Below, piece after piece: positions 32,593 to 41,862 of a stretch of 64,000 nt of DNA. This stretch comes from Myxococcales bacterium (GTDB taxonomy: Bacteria > Myxococcota_A > Polyangia > Polyangiales > Polyangiaceae). The translations under genes and the position numbers were made by a program. The notes beneath the pieces were generated by a model. That model did no database searches, was not told the origin of the DNA, and was given only the letters and a program-made list of their open reading frames with translations. How positions within the stretch are numbered: position 1 is the stretch's first letter; each line of letters opens with the position of its first letter. Location of the stretch: positions 124,001 through 188,000 of the forward strand of contig JACPVJ010000197.1 in the NCBI GenBank assembly GCA_016191785.1. Reading direction: 5' to 3'.

Positions 32593-32647
32593 GGCGGAAG
32601 CGTAGCGGATCTTTCGCGGCGGCGGGGCGCGCGCTATTGTCCATCGC

Positions 32648-33853
32648 ATGCTCGCGGTCCGATCGAGAGTGGCGCTCGTCGTCACGGTCGTGGTCGCCGG
32701 CTGTCAGTCGCTGATCGGTATCGAGGACTCGCCGCCGCTTCCGGCCGATTCGGGCGCCGGCGGCGGCGCCGGTGCCGGCGGTCTGGGTGGGGCCGCCGGC
32801 TCGGACGGGGCCGCCGGCTCGGACGGGGCCGCCGGCTCGGACGGCGCCACCGATGCCGGGTGCAAGTCCGCGCGCCCCCCCACGCCCACCGCGGGGGCAG
32901 ATCCGGGCGGCGGCATCGAGTTCGTCGTGGCCGTCAACGAAGTGGATACCGGCGACCGCGACCTGGCGGACGGCCCCAGCTGGCGCAAGCTCGGCTACGA
33001 TCTGGACAAGCTCTGCACGTGCGAGGCCGACACGGCGGGCGGTTGTCTGGCACCCAAGAAGGTGGTGTGCGACGGCGTCGATGGTCGGGACAACGCGCTC
33101 GGCGCGTTTTTGCACCAGATCCGCACGGTGTTCCAGGTCACCAAGCTGTCGTCGGACAAGCTGTCGGCGACCTTTCAGAAGGGCGGCAACACGGTGCTGA
33201 TGCGCGTGCGCGGCTACAACGGCACGCCGAACGACGCCTCGGTCGAAGTCGCTTGGCTCTCGAGCGACGACTTCAACGTGACCAACATGTCCCCGCCCAA
33301 GTGGGACGGTAGCGACGTGTGGCCGGTGCTGGCCGCCTCGCTCGTGCCCTCGCCGGCTGCCGACGGCGGCGTGCAGTACGACGCCGACAAGCCCAAGTAC
33401 GTGGACAAGGCGGCCTTCGTCGCGAACGGTGCGCTGGTCGCGAATCTACCGGAAGGGGCCTTCTGGTTCACCGCGCAGGTGTCGATCGAGGTCGTCGCAG
33501 CGGTCTTCACGGCCAAGGTCGAGAAGCTCGGCAGCGGCGCGTGGACGCTGAAGAACGGGATGCTCTCGGGGCTCACCAAAGTGGGCAGCGTGCTCGGGAC
33601 ACTGCCCTGGGTGAACGATCCGTTCTCGGACAAGCCAATCTGCACGGACAACGTGATCTACAGCGGCATCAAGGGCATGATCTGCAGCTACCCCGACATG
33701 TCGCTCTTGGGGCTGCCGAGCAAGCCCTGCGACCACCTGTCGATGGGCGTGGCGGTAGAAGGCGTGCCGGCGAAGCTCGGGCCGGTCAGCGTCAAGGTCA
33801 AAGCTCCGAGCCCGTGCACCCCGGCGACGGACCCCACCACCGACGGTTGCTGA
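32648..33853 (+). CDS. Lipoprotein of a tandemly duplicated pair, copy 1
   Basis: A 401-aa lipoprotein with signal ending in VVVAGC, followed by QSLIGIEDSP and a Gly/Ala/Ser/Asp spacer that includes three 18-bp tandem repeats. The domain of about 310 residues shares long blocks with copy 2: CDG(V/I)DGRDNALG, RVRGYNGTPNDA and PDMSxLGxPSKPCDH. The conserved Cys residues suggest disulfides. No family recognised. TATTGT at 32635-32640 lies 7 nt before the ATG. The gene pair is divergent from the radical SAM gene and might be its substrate or partner, but nothing shows it. Confidence 0.8.
   Translation: MLAVRSRVALVVTVVVAGCQSLIGIEDSPPLPADSGAGGGAGAGGLGGAAGSDGAAGSDGAAGSDGATDAGCKSARPPTPTAGADPGGGIEFVVAVNEVDTGDRDLADGPSWRKLGYDLDKLCTCEADTAGGCLAPKKVVCDGVDGRDNALGAFLHQIRTVFQVTKLSSDKLSATFQKGGNTVLMRVRGYNGTPNDASVEVAWLSSDDFNVTNMSPPKWDGSDVWPVLAASLVPSPAADGGVQYDADKPKYVDKAAFVANGALVANLPEGAFWFTAQVSIEVVAAVFTAKVEKLGSGAWTLKNGMLSGLTKVGSVLGTLPWVNDPFSDKPICTDNVIYSGIKGMICSYPDMSLLGLPSKPCDHLSMGVAVEGVPAKLGPVSVKVKAPSPCTPATDPTTDGC
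32792..32845 (+). repeat. Three 18-bp tandem repeats encoding AAGSDG
   Basis: The 18-bp unit GCCGCCGGCTCGGACGGG occurs three times head to tail (last base differs in unit 3). It lies in frame in the lipoprotein spacer and adds exactly six residues per unit, so slippage would change spacer length without breaking the gene. Confidence 0.9.
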
Positions 33854-33885
33854 CGCGCGAGTTTGGGCCGGGAGCGCGCCCGCGC

Positions 33886-33891
33886 TATGCT
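33886..33891 (+). promoter_or_regulatory. -10 element (TATGCT) of lipoprotein copy 2
   Basis: TATGCT ends 6 nt before ATG 33898, with no ribosome site between, predicting a leaderless transcript. Copy 1 has TATTGT in the matching position, so the promoter was duplicated together with the gene. Confidence 0.5.
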
Positions 33892-33897
33892 TGCCAG

Positions 33898-35121
33898 ATG
33901 GCGAAGGTGCAGCTGGCGATGGGCCTCGCGGCGATCGCGGCACTCGTCGGCGCGTGCCAGTCGCTGGTTGGGATCGAGGACTCGCCCGCTCTGCCTTCGA
34001 GCGGCGGGGCGGGCGGCGCAAGTGGCGCCGGTGCCAGCGGAGGCGCCGGCGGTGCCGCGGGCTCGGGGGGCGCGGCGGGTGACGCTTCGACGGGCGGGAG
34101 CGGTGGCACCGGGGGCGGCGCGGACGCGGGTTGCCCGCTGGCGCAGCCGCCCGGGCCCCCCACCAGCGCAGCGCCCGGCGGGGACTTGGACGTCGTGGTC
34201 GCGGTTCGGCAGGTCGACTTCGGGGATCAAACCGACAGCTCGGGACCAACCTGGAAGCACATCGGCTACGACCTGGACCAGCTGTGCACGTGCACCGGGG
34301 ACACGGCCGGGAGCTGCAAGGGGCCGAAAAAGACGGTGTGCGACGGGATCGACGGCCGGGACAACGCCCTGGGCGAGTTCCTCTACCAGATCCGCAACGT
34401 GTTCAAGATCACCCAGGCGAGCTCCGAGCAGCTGAGCCAGAAGATCGAGACCGGCACCAACACCATCTTGATCCGGATCCGCGGGTACAACGGGACGCCG
34501 AACGACGCCGAGGTCGAGGTCTCGTGGTACGCGAGCGCGGACTTCGACGCGACCAACGCGACGCTGCCGAAGTGGGACGGGACGGACGCGTGGTCGGTGC
34601 TCTCGACCTCTCTCTTGCCCCAGGCCGGCGCCGACGGCGGCGCAGCGTACGACGTGGCTCATCCGAAGTACGTCGACAAGCTCGCCTACGTCACGAACGG
34701 CGTCCTGGCCGCCAGCCTGCCCGCCGGCTCCTTCGCCTTGGCCACCGATCAGTCGATCGACTTCACGGCGGCGTTCTTGACGGCCAAGCTGACCAAGAAG
34801 GGGAGCTCGTATTCGCTGGAAGAAGGCGTGCTCGCGGGCATCACCTCGGTGGGCCAGGTGCTGGGCGCCTTGGCTTCGGTCAAGGACCCGGTGACGAGCA
34901 AGCCGCTCTGCACGGACAACCTGATCTATGGCGGCGTGAAGAACCTGGTCTGCGGCTTCCCCGACATGTCGGTGCTGGGCTCGCCCAGCAAACCTTGCGA
35001 TCACTTCTCGCTCGGCATCAAGATGCGTGGCGAGCCCGCCAAGCTCGGGCCGGTCACGGTCAACGAGCTCGACCCGAGCCCGTGCGCGCCCGGCAAGCAC
35101 CCGAAGGACGACAGCTGCTAG
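33898..35121 (+). CDS. Lipoprotein of a tandemly duplicated pair, copy 2
   Basis: A 407-aa protein with signal ending in LVGAC, QSLVGIEDSP directly after it, a Gly/Ala/Ser spacer (residues ~35-85), and the same ~320-residue domain as copy 1. Identity in the domain is well above half by eye, with insertions only near the C-terminal. The stop TAG at 35119-35121 lies on a CTAG that is also the stop of the gene on the other strand. Confidence 0.8.
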   Translation: MAKVQLAMGLAAIAALVGACQSLVGIEDSPALPSSGGAGGASGAGASGGAGGAAGSGGAAGDASTGGSGGTGGGADAGCPLAQPPGPPTSAAPGGDLDVVVAVRQVDFGDQTDSSGPTWKHIGYDLDQLCTCTGDTAGSCKGPKKTVCDGIDGRDNALGEFLYQIRNVFKITQASSEQLSQKIETGTNTILIRIRGYNGTPNDAEVEVSWYASADFDATNATLPKWDGTDAWSVLSTSLLPQAGADGGAAYDVAHPKYVDKLAYVTNGVLAASLPAGSFALATDQSIDFTAAFLTAKLTKKGSSYSLEEGVLAGITSVGQVLGALASVKDPVTSKPLCTDNLIYGGVKNLVCGFPDMSVLGSPSKPCDHFSLGIKMRGEPAKLGPVTVNELDPSPCAPGKHPKDDSC

Positions 35122-36080
35122 AAGGCTCGCCGGTAGCCCAGCGTCAACCCGCGACCGTCGGGCGTGAGTGAAGCCGAAGCCCGCTCGGAGGGACCGGCCG
35201 TGAGCACCAGGATGGCGCCCGTGGCCAAGGCCGCCACGCCAATGCCCACCCCGATGTTCGCGATGGTCGCAGCCTGCTTGGCGTCGTCGCCCGCGTCCAC
35301 CCCCGTCGGATCGCAGCCAGCGTCGGTGCAGTGCGCGTTCCGATCGTCCCAGCGCGAGTACGCCCGATAACCGAAGTAGCCGCCGACACCCAAACCCACC
35401 AGGCCGATCGCACCAACCACGTAGCCGGTGGTGCGCTGGCCCGAGCCGGCGCCGGCGTCGCGCGGCACTGGCTTCTGCGGGTCGCCGGTCGCCCCCGACT
35501 TGACGGTTGCCTTCTGCAAGGCCGGCACGGCGACGGTCTTGCGATCGGAGGTCTCGCCGAGCGTGATCTCGGTCTGCCAGTCTTTCCAGCCCGGGGCGCT
35601 GGCGGTGACCAGGTGCGCGCCGGGGTCGACCGGGATCGCCGTGCCCCAAGCGGGTCGCCCCACCCGACTGCCGTCGAGCTTGATCTCGAGACCCGACACG
35701 CGGGAGACCGCGGGCACGTCGATGGTGAGGCGCGAGAGGCGTGCTTCGAGGTTGGCCAGGTGCTGCGTGGCGAGCCCGATCCGGTCTTTGCGCCCGTCGC
35801 GCTTCGCGAGCGAGAGCGCGTCGTTGAACTCGGCCCAGGCGGTGGCGGTCTTGCCCTCGGCCTCGTGGCAGACCGCCAGGTTCAAGAGCGTGCCCGGTGC
35901 CGGATCGAGCCGCTGGCTCTCGGCCAGCTTGGCGCACGCCTTCGGATACGCCTTGTCGGCCATGAGCTTGCGCCCTTGCTCGAACAGCTCGCGAGCCAGC
36001 GCGCGCTCGGTGGCAGAGGGCTCGGCCACCGCGACCCCGGCAAGGGTCAGAATCACGAACGCAGACCGCCAAGCACGCAT
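35118..36080 (-). CDS. Exported TPR/PEGA-domain protein
   Basis: A 320-aa protein from ATG 36080, with a signal peptide ending near GVAVAEP. Residues ~25-100 are a tetratricopeptide-type region (RELFEQGRKLMADKAYPKACAKLAESQRLDPAPGTLLNLAVCHEAEGKTATAWAEF). A PEGA-like beta domain (LEIKLDGSRVG ... HLVTASAPGWKDWQTEI) follows. Two hydrophobic segments near the C-terminus (GYVVGAIGLVGLGVGGYFG and IGVGIGVAALATGAILVL) suggest membrane anchoring. It is 40 nt downstream of the kinase gene, an arrangement repeated widely in myxobacterial genomes. Confidence 0.82.
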   Translation of the reverse strand: MRAWRSAFVILTLAGVAVAEPSATERALARELFEQGRKLMADKAYPKACAKLAESQRLDPAPGTLLNLAVCHEAEGKTATAWAEFNDALSLAKRDGRKDRIGLATQHLANLEARLSRLTIDVPAVSRVSGLEIKLDGSRVGRPAWGTAIPVDPGAHLVTASAPGWKDWQTEITLGETSDRKTVAVPALQKATVKSGATGDPQKPVPRDAGAGSGQRTTGYVVGAIGLVGLGVGGYFGYRAYSRWDDRNAHCTDAGCDPTGVDAGDDAKQAATIANIGVGIGVAALATGAILVLTAGPSERASASLTPDGRGLTLGYRRAF

Positions 36081-36120
36081 GCCGCTCGCATGATGGAACA
36101 AGGCTCGACAGGTGACCAGA

Positions 36121-37608
36121 TCAACGCTGATCGGAGAGCGGATCAGCCGTCGGGGGTGGGGGCGCGACCACGGGCGGGGGGTCGCCCTCTTTGGGCTTCT
36201 TGGTGCTCTTGGGCTGGGCGCGCGACGGACGCGCCGCAACCGGAGGGGGCGCTACCGACGGGGACGGCGCTGCCGACGAGACCGCAAGCGCCGGGGTGGG
36301 GGAGCTCGCGGGGGCCGCGCTCACCGGTGCCGCGGCGCTGGCCGATGCCGAGACTGGCAACGCGGCTGGGGACGCCGGCGTGTCGGCAAGGGGGGTGGGC
36401 GTCGGTCTGAAGCGAGTGCCGAGCGCCACCGCGCCCACTCCGCCGATCGCGAAGAGCGCGAGCGCGACCACGAGACCGCGCTTCCAGCCCTTCTTGGTCT
36501 GGGCCGACGGGATGATCGACTCGGTGGCGAGCGCCGAGTGGAAGGTGCTCTGTTCTTCCGGGCCGGCACTGAGGGTGGCGCGCAGGGTCGGCACCTTGCC
36601 CGACTGGTCGGGGCTGATGTCCACCGGCACCTGCGCGACGGTGTCGTCGACCTCGCCGGACTCGATGCGCTGCATGACCTCGAGCCGAGCCGCAAGCGCC
36701 GGGCCGGCCAGCTTCTCGACGAACGCCTGCACGGCCTCGCGCGACGCGGGCCGAAGCGCCGCTTCGATGGCGCTCGCCATCTCTTCCGCGGTCTGAAACC
36801 GCTTGGCCGGGTCGCGATCGAGCCCCCGCCGGACCGCCGCCGCATAGCCGTCGGGGATGTCGAGCTCGGACCCGCGAAGCGAGGGGATCTCGCCATCCAT
36901 CACCTGCGCGATGGTGGCGATCATGTCGTCGGCGCTGAACAAACGCCGACCCGTGACACACTCCCACGCCACGATCGAGGCTGCGAAGATGTCCACGCGG
37001 CGATCGACCTCGCCACCCGCGATCTGCTCCGGCGCGAAGTACCCCAGCTTGCCCTTGAGCTGGCCCTCCGCGGTGCTCTGAGTTCGGGAGGCAGCTTTGG
37101 CGACACCGAAGTCCAAGAGGCGTGCAGAGCCGTCAGCCGCCACCACGATGTTCTGGGGCGACACGTCCCGGTGCACGATCCCCATGGGCTCGCCCGCGGC
37201 GTTTCGCGTCTCGTGAGCCGCGTGCAGCCCCCGCAGCGTGTCGATCACGATCGCTGCGCCGACGTCGGTGGGGATGCGCTGGCCAGCCTTCTTCGCGGCC
37301 CGCAGCAGGCGCGCGAGGGTCTCGCCGTGGACGTACTCCATCACCAACAAGAGCTCGTCGGCGGTCGCGACCACGTCCAAGATCGGGACCACGTTCGGGT
37401 GGCGGATGCGCGAGGCGAGCCGGGCTTCGTCCAGCATCATGGTGACGAAGCCCTGGTCCCGGGCATAGGCCGGGTGCAGCCGCTTGACGGCGACCACGCG
37501 CGAGAACCCGACGGGGCCAATCAGGCGACCCAGATGGACCGAGGCCATGCCGCCCGACGCGATCGGGTCGTAGAGGACGTAGCGACCGACGCTCTGGGAC
37601 TCGGCCAT
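36121..37608 (-). CDS. Hanks-type Ser/Thr protein kinase with membrane anchor
   Basis: A 495-aa kinase. Gly-rich loop IASGGMASV (residues 16-24), ATP Lys in VAVKRL (K42), catalytic loop HRDVSPQN (146-153, the myxobacterial form), DFG (166-168) and APE (192-194) are all intact, so the kinase should be active. A hydrophobic helix (GLVVALALFAIGGVGAVAL) near residue 395 anchors it, with a Pro/Ala/Ser-rich C-terminal tail outside. TAAGAT lies 9 nt before the ATG on the minus strand. It is followed by a TPR/PEGA gene. Confidence 0.95.
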   Translation of the reverse strand: MAESQSVGRYVLYDPIASGGMASVHLGRLIGPVGFSRVVAVKRLHPAYARDQGFVTMMLDEARLASRIRHPNVVPILDVVATADELLLVMEYVHGETLARLLRAAKKAGQRIPTDVGAAIVIDTLRGLHAAHETRNAAGEPMGIVHRDVSPQNIVVAADGSARLLDFGVAKAASRTQSTAEGQLKGKLGYFAPEQIAGGEVDRRVDIFAASIVAWECVTGRRLFSADDMIATIAQVMDGEIPSLRGSELDIPDGYAAAVRRGLDRDPAKRFQTAEEMASAIEAALRPASREAVQAFVEKLAGPALAARLEVMQRIESGEVDDTVAQVPVDISPDQSGKVPTLRATLSAGPEEQSTFHSALATESIIPSAQTKKGWKRGLVVALALFAIGGVGAVALGTRFRPTPTPLADTPASPAALPVSASASAAAPVSAAPASSPTPALAVSSAAPSPSVAPPPVAARPSRAQPKSTKKPKEGDPPPVVAPPPPTADPLSDQR

Positions 37609-37679
37609 CCAAGCCCCATCTTAGCCAAGTTGGCCCGCCGCCGCTGCTCGGCCCGGCAGCAAGGGCTATTCCCGCGGTT

Positions 37680-39569
37680 TCAGAGGGGATGACGCTTGGC
37701 GTCCACCCCGACCACGAAGCTCTCGGACTCGGTCTTGCTGCGCCGCTCGCGGGCGATGACCCGGCCCCGCTCGTCGACCCTGAGCTCGACCAGATCGCCC
37801 TCGACGCGAAGCCCACGAACCAGCGGCCCGTCGCCCTCGGGGGAGCTCTGCACCAGGTCGATGCTCGTGTCGCCGCTGCCGCGGACCACCACCAGCGCAC
37901 GCCCTCGCGTGAGGGTACGGAAGGCAGCGGCGCGCTCGACCTTCAGCTCGCGGAACGCGCCCGCCGTGCCGGGATCGACCGGCCTCCGTACTAGGGCGCG
38001 ACAGGTCGACCGCTCGCCGCAGGTCTCGTGGAAGAGCAGGGTGCCGTCAGCGGCCACCTGCACGGGCCATCGGGTCATGGCGGCGTCGGACACGGTCCCC
38101 TCTTCCTTCAACACGCCGCTCGAGTCGGCAACGTGAAGGGTGAGACCCCGGGCCCCGCCGCAGACCAAGATCCCGAGGCCAGCCACGCCGAGCAGGTGCC
38201 GCGGCACACACCCGGTCGGGAGATCGGCAACACGGCGCTTGCCCGTCACGTTGTCGAGGATCGCGACGTGGGGCGGTCGCTCGAACGCATCGGAGCACGA
38301 CCGACTCGAGGTCCCTGGAGCGCAGCGACCATCGCGAAAGAGCTCGAAGCGGGTCCGACTCCCTAGGCTGGCCGGCGGCGGGCGCAGGCAAGCCGCGCCA
38401 CGACAGCTGCCCCAAGCCGGCTCGGTGCCCGTTGCACCGCGCATCCCGATGCCGCCCCCGCCGATCCCGTAGGCCACACCGGTGCCACTGCCCAAGCTGC
38501 CGATCCCGCCGAACCCCTCGCCGTCCGCCGACAGCACGCCGCTGACCCCGCCGGTGCCGAGCAGGCCGAGCATCCCGAATTGATTCTTCGGCCTGGCGGG
38601 CGCCGGGCACCCGCGCCCGGTGCGACGGTCTTTCGCGGGGGGCACCTTCGGCGCAGGCGGATCCGTCAACGTGCGGTGCGCGCCGACCGGCGCCCCCTCG
38701 GGAGTGGGTCCGGTGTTGAAGGCGGCACCCCACGAGCGGGCAGACCGAAAGCGCGCCAGCTCGTCGCCACCCTTGGTCCAGGTGCTGCCGTTCTCGCTCA
38801 GCACCGCCTGGCAGTTCCACACGTCGGACCAGATGAAGCTGCCACTGCGACTGATGCGGTCGGGCTGGAACGACGAGCGCTGCCAGCTCTTGCCGTCGTC
38901 GCGGGAGAGAAAGGTGAGCGGTGCCTTGGGGGGGCCGCCCTGGACCGCCATCACGCCGTCGGAACGCACGACCACGGTGCGGAGGGTTCCCCAGGCAGCA
39001 GACTTGGCGACCGTCCAGGTCTTGCCTCCGTCGCGAGAGAGGTGCACCTGCTTGTCGTCGGCGGCGACCAGGTAGTCGCCAGCCGAATCCCACGCCGTGA
39101 CCTTCTCGGGGGCGACTCGGGGCTCGAAGCTCTGCGCGCGCTTGGCGGCGGTCAAGCTCGCGGCGGCGAAGAGCTTCCCGCCATCGGTCACCACGAGCAC
39201 GCTGTCCGCGGGACCAAACAGCACCTTCTTGGTTCCGGCCGGCAAGTCGAGCGCGCCGATCACGCCCAGGCTCTCGTCGTAGCCGAAGTACTCGCCGACC
39301 GAGGTCCGGGTCACTGCGGCGTGATCTCCGGAGGCCAGCAGCGTGTCGTAGACGTGGCGCTTGCCAGTCGGCGCGGCGGTGTCGAGGAAGCGCGCTCGCT
39401 CTCCGCCGACGTCGAGCACCAGCGGGCCCGTGGGCGGGGGCGGCTCGGGATCGGGGGTCTTCTCGGGCGGCGCAACCGAGACCGAACGGGGCTCGTGAGC
39501 CGGAGCCTGCGGGGGCGCACCGCCGCATCCGAGCACGGTCGCGGCGAGTACCCAGGCAGCGGAGCGCAT
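37680..39569 (-). CDS. BNR/sialidase-like repeat lipoprotein
   Basis: A 629-aa lipoprotein; the signal ends in ATVLGCG. The N-terminal ~330 residues contain asp-box/BNR-like repeats: HLSRDGGKTWTVA, FLSRDDGKSWQRS and LSENGSTWTKGG. Such repeats form beta-propellers in sialidases and photosystem assembly proteins; no catalytic residues of a sialidase are evident. A Gly-rich middle (FGMLGLLGTGG ...) and a second Cys-containing domain follow. TATCAG 5 nt before the ATG on the minus strand looks like the -10 of a leaderless message. Confidence 0.82.
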   Translation of the reverse strand: MRSAAWVLAATVLGCGGAPPQAPAHEPRSVSVAPPEKTPDPEPPPPTGPLVLDVGGERARFLDTAAPTGKRHVYDTLLASGDHAAVTRTSVGEYFGYDESLGVIGALDLPAGTKKVLFGPADSVLVVTDGGKLFAAASLTAAKRAQSFEPRVAPEKVTAWDSAGDYLVAADDKQVHLSRDGGKTWTVAKSAAWGTLRTVVVRSDGVMAVQGGPPKAPLTFLSRDDGKSWQRSSFQPDRISRSGSFIWSDVWNCQAVLSENGSTWTKGGDELARFRSARSWGAAFNTGPTPEGAPVGAHRTLTDPPAPKVPPAKDRRTGRGCPAPARPKNQFGMLGLLGTGGVSGVLSADGEGFGGIGSLGSGTGVAYGIGGGGIGMRGATGTEPAWGSCRGAACLRPPPASLGSRTRFELFRDGRCAPGTSSRSCSDAFERPPHVAILDNVTGKRRVADLPTGCVPRHLLGVAGLGILVCGGARGLTLHVADSSGVLKEEGTVSDAAMTRWPVQVAADGTLLFHETCGERSTCRALVRRPVDPGTAGAFRELKVERAAAFRTLTRGRALVVVRGSGDTSIDLVQSSPEGDGPLVRGLRVEGDLVELRVDERGRVIARERRSKTESESFVVGVDAKRHPL

Positions 39570-39725
39570 CGCCCCTGATACGCCGCCCGCGGTGCCCAGC
39601 TTCCCGAGGTTCTGGCCGGTGCGGCGCTGGCCAGCGGCCGCGCTGTCGTGCCAGTATCGCCCCTCTATCAGCAGTGCTTCCAGCGTCAGCGCAACGCGAG
39701 CAGAAGGTCGAGAGACGGAGGAGCC

Positions 39726-41117
39726 ATGAGCATTCTGATCCAGGGCGGACGGGTGGTGACGGCGGCTGACGACTACGTCGCGGACGTCTTCATCGATGGC
39801 GAGAAGGTCCACACCATCGGCAAGGACCTGCGGGTGCAGGCCGACGAGGTGATCGACGCCACCGGCAAGCTGGTCATCCCCGGTGGCATCGACCCGCACA
39901 CCCACCTCGACATGCCCTTCGGCGGCACCACCAGCGCCGACGACTTCGAGAGCGGCACCATCGCTGCAGCCTTCGGCGGGACCACCTGCCTGGTGGACTT
40001 TGCCATCCAGAGCAAGGGCGAGAGCACGCTGAAGGGCCTGGACGTCTGGCACGCCAAGGCCGAGGGCAAGGCGACGGTGGACTACGGCTTCCACATGATC
40101 GTCACAGACATGCCCGACGAGCGCCTGCCCGAGATGCAGAAGCTCGCGGACGCCGGGGTCACCTCGTACAAGCTGTTCATGGCCTATCCCGGCGTCTTGT
40201 ACGTGGACGACGGCACGCTCTATCGCACCTTCCGCCAGGCGGGCGAGAACAAGACCCGCATCTGCATGCACGCCGAGAACGGTATCGTGATCGACGAGAT
40301 CATCAAGGCGGCGGTCAAAGACGGCAAGCTCGAGCCCAAGTACCACTCGCTCACCCGGCCCACGCGCATGGAGGCGGAGGGCGTGCACCGCGCCATCGCC
40401 ATCGCCGAGGTGGCCGACGTGCCCTTGCACATCGTGCACCTCTCGTGCGCCGACGCCCTCGAGCAGGTGAAGCTCGGTCGCATGCGTGGGGTGGACGTGC
40501 AGGCCGAGACCTGCCCGCAGTACCTCTTTCTCGACTACAGCTACTACGAGAAGCCGAACTTCGAGGGCGCCAAGTGGGTGATGACGCCGGCTCTGCGCGA
40601 GAAGTGGAACCAGGACGTGCTCTGGCAGGGCCTGCGCATGGGGCACCTGTCACTCGTCGCCACCGACCATTGCCCGTTCTGCTTCAAGGGCCAGAAAGAG
40701 CTGGGGCGCGAGAATTTCACCAAGATCCCCAACGGCGCACCGGGCGTCGAGAATCGACTGACGCTGCTCTACCAGGGCGTACTGAGGGGCCACTACGATC
40801 TGAACCGCTTCGTCGAGATCAGCTCGACCGCGGCGGCGCGCACCTTCGGCATGTTCCCGAAGAAGGGCACCGTCGCGGTGGGCAGCGACGCGGACATCGT
40901 CGTGTTCGACCCAGGCAAGCGGGTGACGATCAGCGTGAACGAGCCCGCGACACACCACATGAAGGTGGACTACAGCGCATACGAGGGCTTCGAGGTCCAG
41001 GGCTACCCGGAGACGGTGCTCTCGCGCGGCCGCGTGATCGTCGAGAAGGGCAAGCAGCGCACGCGCGGCGGTGGTCGCTTCGTGAAGCGAGCGCTGGCGG
41101 GCGAGCTGTTGCGCTGA
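39726..41117 (+). CDS. hydA: Dihydropyrimidinase (D-hydantoinase)
   Basis: A 463-aa amidohydrolase family protein that opens the ring of dihydrouracil/dihydrothymine to N-carbamoyl-beta-amino acids. Metal ligands: GGIDPHTHLDMPF (two His), the carboxylated Lys in TSYKLFMAYPG near residue 149, CMHAENG, HIVHLSC and the Asp in ATDHCPF. FEGAKWVMTPALR is characteristic of dihydropyrimidinase. Start ATG 39726 has GGAGG at about 39717. The rest of the pathway (ureidopropionase, aminotransferase, semialdehyde dehydrogenase) is at 0-4.3 kb. Dihydropyrimidine dehydrogenase is not in the window. Confidence 0.93.
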   Translation: MSILIQGGRVVTAADDYVADVFIDGEKVHTIGKDLRVQADEVIDATGKLVIPGGIDPHTHLDMPFGGTTSADDFESGTIAAAFGGTTCLVDFAIQSKGESTLKGLDVWHAKAEGKATVDYGFHMIVTDMPDERLPEMQKLADAGVTSYKLFMAYPGVLYVDDGTLYRTFRQAGENKTRICMHAENGIVIDEIIKAAVKDGKLEPKYHSLTRPTRMEAEGVHRAIAIAEVADVPLHIVHLSCADALEQVKLGRMRGVDVQAETCPQYLFLDYSYYEKPNFEGAKWVMTPALREKWNQDVLWQGLRMGHLSLVATDHCPFCFKGQKELGRENFTKIPNGAPGVENRLTLLYQGVLRGHYDLNRFVEISSTAAARTFGMFPKKGTVAVGSDADIVVFDPGKRVTISVNEPATHHMKVDYSAYEGFEVQGYPETVLSRGRVIVEKGKQRTRGGGRFVKRALAGELLR

Positions 41118-41118
41118 C

Positions 41119-41862
41119 ATGGGCGGCGCGACTCTGCATGTGGGCCTGCAGAACCCACGCATCGCGAACACCTGGCTGTTCTCGGACGGCGAAGGGCACA
41201 CGTTCCTGGTCGACACCGGCCACCGTGTCGAGCGTCGCTCGCTGGCCGTGAGCCTGCGGCGCGCCGGAGTCCGGCGCGGCGGGCTGACCGCCGTGCTCTT
41301 GACGCACCGTCACTCCGATCACGCCGGCAACGCCGCCTGGCTGCGGGACGAGCTCCGCTGCCCGGTGATCTGCCACGCCGCGGACGCGGTGACCCTGAGC
41401 GGTCGAGAGCCCGCCCCGCGCCTGGCGCGTCGCGGCGCCAACGCCGCCTACGACGCCCTGTGCCGCTTCGAGGACAGATTCCCGGCGCGGTCACCCGTGG
41501 ACGAGGTCTACGACGAGGGGGATTGGCGCTGGGGTTTCGAGGTGATCTCGGTGGCGGGTCACACCCGAGGCTCGTCGCTCTTGTTCCATCAGGCCAGCGG
41601 TACGCTCTTCACCGGCGACGCGCTCTTGAGCGGCGTGCCCGTGCAGCGCCTGGTGGCGCGATTGACCCTGGCGATCCCCGGGTTCAGCGAGGACGTGGAT
41701 GCTTGCCACCACGCGACCCGCTCGTTCCTGAGAGAACGGCGCCCGGTTCGAGCGCTGTGCGCGGGTCACGGACCGCGAGTGACACGCCGGCTGCCGCAGC
41801 TGTTGCAAGCGCTGTGCGCCGAGCCCTCGGCCGATGCCGCCCAGCCTAGCGGAGCAACTTGA
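41119..41862 (+). CDS. Metallo-beta-lactamase fold hydrolase
   Basis: A 247-aa MBL-fold protein. The zinc motif is THRHSDHAG (HxHxDH), with later ligands GHTRGSSLLF, TGDALLSG and CAGHGPRV. It follows the dihydropyrimidinase gene by one base, so it is translationally coupled and may act in the same pathway or on a related thioester; this is inference. The stop end overlaps the convergent OPT transporter gene by 17 bp. Confidence 0.88.
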   Translation: MGGATLHVGLQNPRIANTWLFSDGEGHTFLVDTGHRVERRSLAVSLRRAGVRRGGLTAVLLTHRHSDHAGNAAWLRDELRCPVICHAADAVTLSGREPAPRLARRGANAAYDALCRFEDRFPARSPVDEVYDEGDWRWGFEVISVAGHTRGSSLLFHQASGTLFTGDALLSGVPVQRLVARLTLAIPGFSEDVDACHHATRSFLRERRPVRALCAGHGPRVTRRLPQLLQALCAEPSADAAQPSGAT

